Source: Lojkania enalia
Taxonomy: Eukaryota > Ascomycota > Dothideomycetes > Pleosporales
Length of the DNA: 12,305 nt
Assembly: GCA_010094045.1 (NCBI GenBank)
Contig: ML986747.1
Coordinates: 96,488-108,792, forward strand
Direction of reading: 5' to 3'
Position 1 is the first letter of the stretch. The number at the start of each line of letters is the position of its first letter. Below are positions 7,661 through 12,305 of the stretch, piece after piece. The notes under the pieces are model-generated. The model searched no databases. It was given only the letters and a program-made list of their open reading frames with translations, and was not told the DNA's origin. The position numbers were made by a program, and so were the translations under genes.

Positions 7661-8640
7661 TTTAAGCTTAATAAGGTATACGGCCTATAACTAGTAGGCG
7701 TTAAGAGAAGGTTATAAAACTTAATTATATAACCTTCTTACTCTATAAATTTTATATAAGAAATATCCGAGATCCCTTACAGCTAATTATATAACTCTTA
7801 TAGCTATATTTTTTAAACTTCTTACTCTTAACGTAATACTCCTTTAGAATAAGTATATAACTAATCTCTCCCTAATAGTAAAAGTTATAGAGATTTAGTA
7901 CTAGATTTTAACAACCTAGAAATTTGTTAAATACTTATAAAGGTATTTTACTATTAGTAAGTACTATAGTAAGTAATAGATTAAAGAGCTATATTATATA
8001 CTTTATAGCGTATAGCTAGAATATTAGTAGTAGGTGTAGCGCTCTAATAAGGATGTATCGCACTTTATCTGTAGTAAGCTTATTACTAGTTTTAGTAACG
8101 CTGTTTTAGTATACTATATATAGTATTAAAGGCTATAACTATATTTCCTACTTCTTAAAATATTTAATAGTTATCTAATTAATAAAGCATTTATTATTAT
8201 TAAGATAATAGACCTTAATAATCTTATTATACTAGGTAGTAACTATTCTATCGAAATTAAATAGTACTTAGGTAATTTCTACGCGGGATTTAATAAAGTA
8301 GATCTATTAATAGCGCGCAAAATCGTCTGTAAGAAGTAACTAGTATTATTCTCTATTAGGACCTAGTAGTAAGATATAACTAATAATATTAAGATATATA
8401 ATGTTAAATACTTACTAAGCTTAATATTATAGAATATAAGAGATCTATTAATAACCTTTTATCTTATAGTATATCTTACAGTTGAATTTTTTAGTATTTT
8501 TAAGTTTTAAGCTGTTAATAGTCTTAAGTAGCTACTTTATATTATCTAGGTTCGTATAGCCCTAGATTTTATAAGCTTCTTATAGGGTAATCTCTCGCTT
8601 TTAAACTAGCTATAAGTTTTAGGGAGAGAATGCAGCAATA
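7661..8640 (-). pseudogene. copia integrase relic (DD35E spacing)
   Basis: The minus strand reads, in order: a GAG-pre-integrase zinc region (EAYKI, stop, GYTNLDNIK, then FNCKIYYKIKGY) at about 8430-8590, where several His and Cys positions read Tyr; the catalytic core; and a C-terminal region including NLYNFYY, YTYSKGVLR and SYIKFIE down to about 7660. The three catalytic positions are the codons starting at 8390, 8201 and 8093. The last two are 35 residues apart, the DD35E spacing. They read Asn, Asn and Lys where retroviral-type integrases need Asp, Asp and Glu; each change is G to A after T. The protein would have inserted the cDNA into the genome. Now catalytically dead. Confidence 0.88.
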
Positions 8641-9130
8641 TAGGCTATTAATAAAGCTGCTTATATCTCGTCTATATATTTAAGGAAAGTAGGTATTCTA
8701 TCGATCTTAGGGATGTAGGTAATCTTACTATCATCCTTAATACGTAGTAGCTTCTGATAGAGACTATAGTAGTATAGTTCTTTTAATTAAAGCTAACTTA
8801 AGGAGATAATAGAGATATAGAGACTTAGATAGTATAGTACTTCTATAAAGCGTATATTAATAGTACTACTACTAGCTAGAGAAATGTAAAGCTATATTAT
8901 ACCTTTACCTTCTACTCTAGTAAGACTACTACCTATCTTTATATGTTCTATACTAGATTGTCCTATTAAAATAAACTTAGTCCTGTTATTATATATATAC
9001 TTATTAGTACTAGTATTAAAAATAATTCGATTCTTATAGGGTCTCTATAGTATTTACTCGATCGTCTATCGCGGTGTTAATAAGATCTAAGTATTATAGC
9101 TACTTACTTATATACTAATAATAGTATTAA
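8641..9130 (-). pseudogene. copia protease relic
   Basis: The minus strand reads IIFNTSTNKYIYNN, with Asn-Thr-Ser at 9017-9009 where copia proteases have Asp-Thr-Gly, followed by RTKFILIGQ, IKIGSSLTRVEGKG and, toward 8700-8790, KELYYYSLYQKLLR. The order (active site, a Gly-rich strand, then a region leading to the integrase zinc domain) and the shared frame with gag and integrase identify it. The protease would release Gag and Pol products. Active-site Asp to Asn is a TpG to TpA change. Confidence 0.82.
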
Positions 9131-10151
9131 AATTAGCTAACGGTATATAGTTTAATTAAGCTAATTAGATTAATTTTTATACTAATTCTAGGTGTTTATT
9201 AAGAAATTGTTTTAATACCTTCTCTAGATATATAAACTAGTAGTTTAATCTACCCCCCAGATATTTATATTAGCAACTAGAATAGTACCTCCTTTCTATA
9301 GGCTTACTATTAGTAGGCTTACTCCTAGTCTTAATATTACTCTTACTCTTACCTTTATACTAATTACTACTAGACTACTATATATCTTTTAGCTGTACTT
9401 AAAGTACTATTATCTTCTTAACTAGATCCTCTTAACGTAATTTATCGTTAATCTTATTAATTATAGTATTAATATCTAGAACTCTACCTTAATATAGAAT
9501 CTAGTATTATTACTATATGTAGGTTTTAAATTAATCTTTAATAGTAATAATAAACTAGAATATAATACTCTTAGAACTAGGCTTAAGGTTAATATTATCT
9601 AATTGCGTAAGACCAGCTTTAAATTTACTAGTAAACTAAGATATACTATTATAGTAACTACTATACAGGTTAAAGAAATTAGCTTAGAAGATATACTCCT
9701 TTATAAAACCCTACTCTTTATAGTGCTTAAGGATAGTATCTAAAAATGCTCCTATTATCTTATATAAGCGTAGACCTTTAAGTATCTCTTAGTAAACTGT
9801 AGTAAGTAGAATACTTATAATAAAGGCTTCCTTCTTAATATAATCGCGGTAGTCCTTCTACTATTAGTTATATTATACTTTATAGGCGTTATTAGTATGT
9901 TAAATATTCTTAAAATTATTTTACTAGGCGAGTCTTATTACCTACAGCTTTATATTATCTAGATACAGTAGTAGGTTCTAATATATTAGCTTGCTAGGCT
10001 TAGGTGGTAGAGATACTCCTTCTAGAATACCCTCAGCAGCCTTACCAACAACTTAGTTTCGTAAGGCGGCTTCCTATAGTAAAATATTCTTACTATCCTT
10101 TACTAGGTTTATAACTCCTTTATAATCTACTATAATAGTATCGCGTCTTAT
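9131..10151 (-). pseudogene. copia gag relic (UBN2-like) with zinc knuckle region
   Basis: The minus-strand frame begins near 10151, where ATA may be a decayed ATG, and reads EGVSLPPKPSKLI then LYLDNIKL, typical of the N-terminus of copia Gag proteins. The middle has YIKKEAFIISILLTTVY and DTILKHYKE. From ~9480 to 9390 come LDINTIINKINDKLR-type text and a Gln-poor linker, then a Lys/Ser-rich stretch (GKSKSNIKTRSKPTNSKP) at about 9300-9350. A decayed knuckle follows (RYYSSC, stop, YKYLGGRLNY) at about 9250-9300, where Cys and His positions read Tyr. Gag would build the particle and bind the RNA. The start is inferred, because every candidate ATG could be lost to RIP. Confidence 0.82.
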
Positions 10152-10279
10152 ATTAGTAGCGCGAGCTAAGCTTGGTTAATTAACTAAATACTATTATTAG
10201 GCTACCTATTAGTTAGTAATAGAAAGCTAGGGATCGATATAATAATTAATCTAATTTACTATAGGCTAGAAGTATAGCT
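10152..10279 (-). other. copia leader between primer site and gag
   Basis: This short untranslated-type stretch lies between the primer-binding site and the inferred gag start. It reads open for a few codons upstream of 10151 (SLARATN), so translation could begin slightly earlier. No other feature is seen. Confidence 0.55.
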
Positions 10280-10292
10280 GAGGGCTTATAAC
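10280..10292 (-). promoter_or_regulatory. copia primer-binding site, half-tRNA iMet type
   Basis: On the minus strand this reads GTTATAAGCCCTC, starting one base inside the 5' LTR boundary. It matches the complement of the anticodon stem-loop of eukaryotic initiator tRNA-Met, which contains GGGCTCATAAC, with one G-to-A change (TpG to TpA). Drosophila copia and several fungal copia elements prime from an internally cleaved initiator tRNA in this way. The tRNA comparison is from memory. Confidence 0.7.
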
Positions 10293-10293
10293 T

Positions 10294-10457
10294 TATTAAG
10301 CTGTAGTAGACGAAGTAGGAGGAAGTATATTATTATTACTTGCTTAGTAAAGTATACTCTCTAAAAGAACTATCTAAATAGAGCTAGTCCTAATTAGAAC
10401 TAGTCTATAAACGCTAATATTTGTAAGATCTATTACCTTAATATCTACCCTCTAATA
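10294..10457 (-). repeat. copia 5' LTR (164 bp)
   Basis: It is the partner of 5068-5231, of identical length, and is followed on its outer side by the 5-bp repeat CTATC (10458-10462). Its inner edge abuts the primer-binding site, which identifies it as the 5' LTR of a minus-strand element. Confidence 0.9.
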
Positions 10458-10462
10458 CTATC
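10458..10462 (+). repeat. right target-site duplication of copia insertion
   Basis: CTATC, the partner of CTATT at 5063-5067. Gypsy pol resumes at 10463 in the frame predicted by removing the insertion. Confidence 0.8.
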
Positions 10463-11988
10463 TAAATACTATAGATATTAGAATATATTTAGTAAAACTG
10501 CAGCTTATTAATTACTAGAATACTACTCTTATAATTATAAGATTATTCTTATAGAACCCCTCCCTAATAGTTATAGTCTATTATATAAGTAGAATATTAA
10601 AGAGCTGGAGGTAATTAAGAAGTATATTATAGATAATCTATAGAATAGGTATATTAAGTAGAGTTAGAGCTCTTTTATATCTCTAATTCTTTACGTTCAT
10701 AAACTTAATAGCGACCTATATATCTATATAGATTATTATAAACTTAATACTCTTATCTATAAGAATATATATCTAATACTATATATAAATAAATTCTTAT
10801 CTAGACCTACTAAGGTAGTAATCTTTACTAAGTTTAATATTCGCGCGGCCTTTAATAAGATTAAAATAGACCCTAGTTTTAAGAAATATACTACCTTTTA
10901 GATTTAATATAGAACTTATAAGTATAAAGTTCTACCTTTTAAATTATATAATAGCCTAACAACTTACTAGTACTATATAAATAATATACTAATCGACTAC
11001 TTAGATAACTTCTATATTACTTACCTAGATAATATTCTTATCTAATCTAAAGATAAGATAATATATACTATCTATATTAAGAAAGTTCTTAAGAAATTAC
11101 GTTAAGTAGAATTATACGTTAATATTAAAAAGAGTAAATTCTATATTACCCGAACTAAATACTTTAGCTATATTTTCTTAAATAAAGGTCTTAAGGTTAA
11201 CTTAAAGAAGGTAGAAGTACTATATAACTAGTAGCTATCTACTACTATAATAGGTGTAAAATCCTTCTTAGGTTTTACTAGATTCTATTAACAGTTTATA
11301 CTAGAATTCTCGTATATTATAAAGCTAATTATCGTACTATAGAGCCCTATAACCTCTTTTATATAGATTTTAGAATGTAATATTACCTTTAAGAAATTAA
11401 AGTTAGTCCTATTAAGTATACCTACTTTCTACTACTTTAACCCTACATTAGAAACAAAAATAAAAACTAATACCTTTAATAAAATAGTTGTAAGAGTACT
11501 ATTATAGAAATATCCCAACGAAAAATAGTACTCTATAATATTCTATAGTAAGATTCTATCCGGTTTAGAACTAAACTAAGAAATCTATAATAAGAAACTA
11601 TTCGCAATTATTACTATATTTAAGTAATAGAGGGTAGAACTTACTTTAGTAGCTACTAGAACTCTAGTATATACTAATTATCGTTTACTCGAATATTTTA
11701 TAATTATAATGGTATTTAATACTTGTTAAATTTATTAGACTAAGAAATTAGCTTAGTATTAGTTCCGAATCGAGTATACTCTAGATAAGAATAATACTAG
11801 AATAGACATTTTTAGTTATTATAAATAAGATATAGAAAACTTAAAAGTAGCTTAAACTAATAACCGGTTAAGAATTCTACTTAGACTATATTAACTTCAC
11901 CCCTAAATTAATACTAAATATAGCCTAGTCCTATATTATTTAAATAATAACTTAAGCAGCTATATTAAATATTATTAAAAGCTAAGAG
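10463..11988 (+). pseudogene. gypsy RT and RNase H relic (element B)
   Basis: The continuation of gypsy pol in the frame predicted from the left half. It opens with NIFSKTAAY and the region before RT (IILIEPLPNSYSPLYK), then KFNIRAAFNK at 10830-10859 and the RT active site at 11022-11033, read as Y-L-D-N where the family has Y-L-D-D. KFYITRTKYFSYIFLNKGLK near 11140-11200 and VKSFLGFTRFYQQFI near 11260-11305 lead into RNase H: EIYNKKLFAII at 11580-11612, where the expected Asp and Glu read Asn and Lys, and RIEYTLDKNNTR near 11766-11800. It stops at 11988, where another LTR is inserted. Against element A, the tail shows transitions plus a one-base indel near 11920. RT and RNase H would have made cDNA. 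Confidence 0.9.
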
Positions 11989-12268
11989 TGTAATAGCGTA
12001 GGTAAGATAATAGGTCCGAATGCGGCACGAATCCACTCAAAGGCATATAAAAGTACATAGGGGATTAGGAACCTAAGAATTCTATTAACACCTATAGGCC
12101 TTGTACGAAAGGATATAGAAGAACTACTAAGCTACTTATAAGGGAGTATACAACTATATACGGAAGGGAAAAAGGGGTAGAACTAGGGGTAGGATAAGAT
12201 AAGCGAAAAGCTTTAGGATAAGGTTGTATATAAAGCTTTTCGTAGAACGATTTCTTTGTATTATTATA
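11989..12268 (-). repeat. gypsy 3' LTR, minus strand
   Basis: It matches the reverse complement of 2881-3159 and 5780-6058 over its full ~280 bp. It starts on the plus strand with TG (11989), immediately after the point where element B's homology to element A ends. On the minus strand its 5' end is preceded by a polypurine tract, so it is the 3' LTR of an element that extends to the right. The candidate target repeat on the left is AAGAG (11984-11988); its partner lies outside the window. Perfect 11-bp inverted repeats are at 12204-12214 and 12232-12242. Confidence 0.88.
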
Positions 12269-12305
12269 CTACCCCCCTCCTTATAGGCTGATAGTCCCTA
12301 TCTAC
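12269..12305 (-). mobile_element. 3' end of a third gypsy element, with polypurine tract
   Basis: The reverse complement of this block matches 2844-2880 next to the LTR of element A with only a few transitions, including a GGAGGGGGG run that serves as the polypurine tract. It is the beginning, on the minus strand, of a gypsy element whose body lies beyond the right edge. Confidence 0.8.

Larger units (their letters stand above)
5068..10457 (-). mobile_element. full-length Ty1/copia element, minus strand
   Basis: A complete copia-type element: 5' LTR (10294-10457), primer site, gag, protease, integrase, RT, RNase H, 3' LTR (5068-5231). Integrase before RT is diagnostic of Ty1/copia. Total 5390 bp, or about 5106 bp once the solo LTR and its 5-bp duplication are removed. 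All domains from gag to RT lie in one minus-strand frame (checked at 10151, 9017, 8390, 8201, 8093, 7055 and 6605), so it was a single gag-pol polyprotein and has suffered point mutation but no indel at those checkpoints. It is inserted in gypsy element B just upstream of the RT. Confidence 0.92.
3160..11988 (+). mobile_element. Ty3/gypsy element B, interrupted
   Basis: This is the 5' and central part of a gypsy element of the same family as element A: gag, protease, RT and RNase H in one orientation. It is split by the copia element at 5068-10457 (plus one 5-bp target duplication) and cut short at 11988, where a minus-strand gypsy LTR begins. Removing 5068-10462 joins the codon at 5066 to the base at 10463 and gives an uninterrupted pol frame (LFKYYRY, stop, NIFSKTA). 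Integrase and chromodomain are not present and would lie beyond the inserted element on the right. Confidence 0.87.
1..12305. other. RIP-mutated AT-rich repeat island
   Basis: The whole window is transposon-derived and carries the mark of repeat-induced point mutation. TpA is very abundant while CpA and TpG are scarce, and stop codons are nearly all TAA or TAG at places where related proteins carry Gln or Trp. Repeat copies inside the window support this: the two copia LTRs differ by 13 transitions and no transversion over 164 columns; two gypsy LTRs (2881-3159 and 5780-6058) differ by about 38 transitions and 2 transversions; the two RNase H tails (1-156 against 11757-11912) differ by 21 transitions and no transversion. 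These are hand counts. RIP is known from filamentous ascomycetes, so I infer such a host. No unique host gene was recognised. Confidence 0.93.

Noticed and set aside
1..12305. A new defence system, CRISPR array or host gene cluster
   Set aside because: No regularly spaced repeats, no intact ORF and no host protein family was found; every segment with readable protein similarity belongs to gypsy or copia elements.

Overview
The window is a degraded retrotransposon graveyard, very probably from a filamentous ascomycete fungus (Pezizomycotina). It is AT-rich, strongly enriched in TpA and poor in CpA and TpG. Aligned repeat copies differ almost only by C/T and G/A transitions. This is the signature of repeat-induced point mutation (RIP), a genome defence known from filamentous fungi. 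It explains why no intact reading frame survives: CAA, CAG and TGG codons have become TAA and TAG throughout. I find no host gene, rRNA, tRNA or CRISPR. I would not name a species.

Layout. (1) 1-3159, plus strand: 3' part of a Ty3/gypsy chromovirus (element A), with the end of RNase H, an integrase with DD35E spacing, a GPF motif and a chromodomain. A ~1 kb stretch with a probable antisense ORF relic, a polypurine tract and an LTR (2881-3159) follow. (2) 3160-5067 and 10463-11988, plus strand: a second gypsy element of the same family (element B), with gag (CCHC knuckle), protease, reverse transcriptase and RNase H. It abuts the LTR of element A, so the two seem to share one LTR in tandem. 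(3) 5068-10457, minus strand: a full-length Ty1/copia element (164-bp LTRs, half-tRNA primer site, gag, protease, integrase, RT, RNase H) inserted into pol of element B. (4) 5780-6058, plus strand: a solo gypsy LTR inserted into the RNase H of the copia element. (5) 11989-12305, minus strand: the 3' LTR and polypurine tract of a third gypsy element inserted into element B and running off the right edge.

The nesting is supported by 5-bp target duplications and by frame: removing the solo LTR restores the copia frame, and removing the copia element restores the gypsy pol frame. Relative order: element B first, then copia, then the solo LTR; the minus-strand gypsy also postdates element B. Damage is nearly all point mutation. 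Zinc-binding Cys and His codons have become Tyr, and catalytic Asp and Glu codons have become Asn and Lys, as TpG-to-TpA and CpA-to-TpA changes predict. None of these elements can now make functional protein. I see no new functional system; the items of most interest are the antisense ORF relic, the shared LTR, and the sequence parts that escaped decay.
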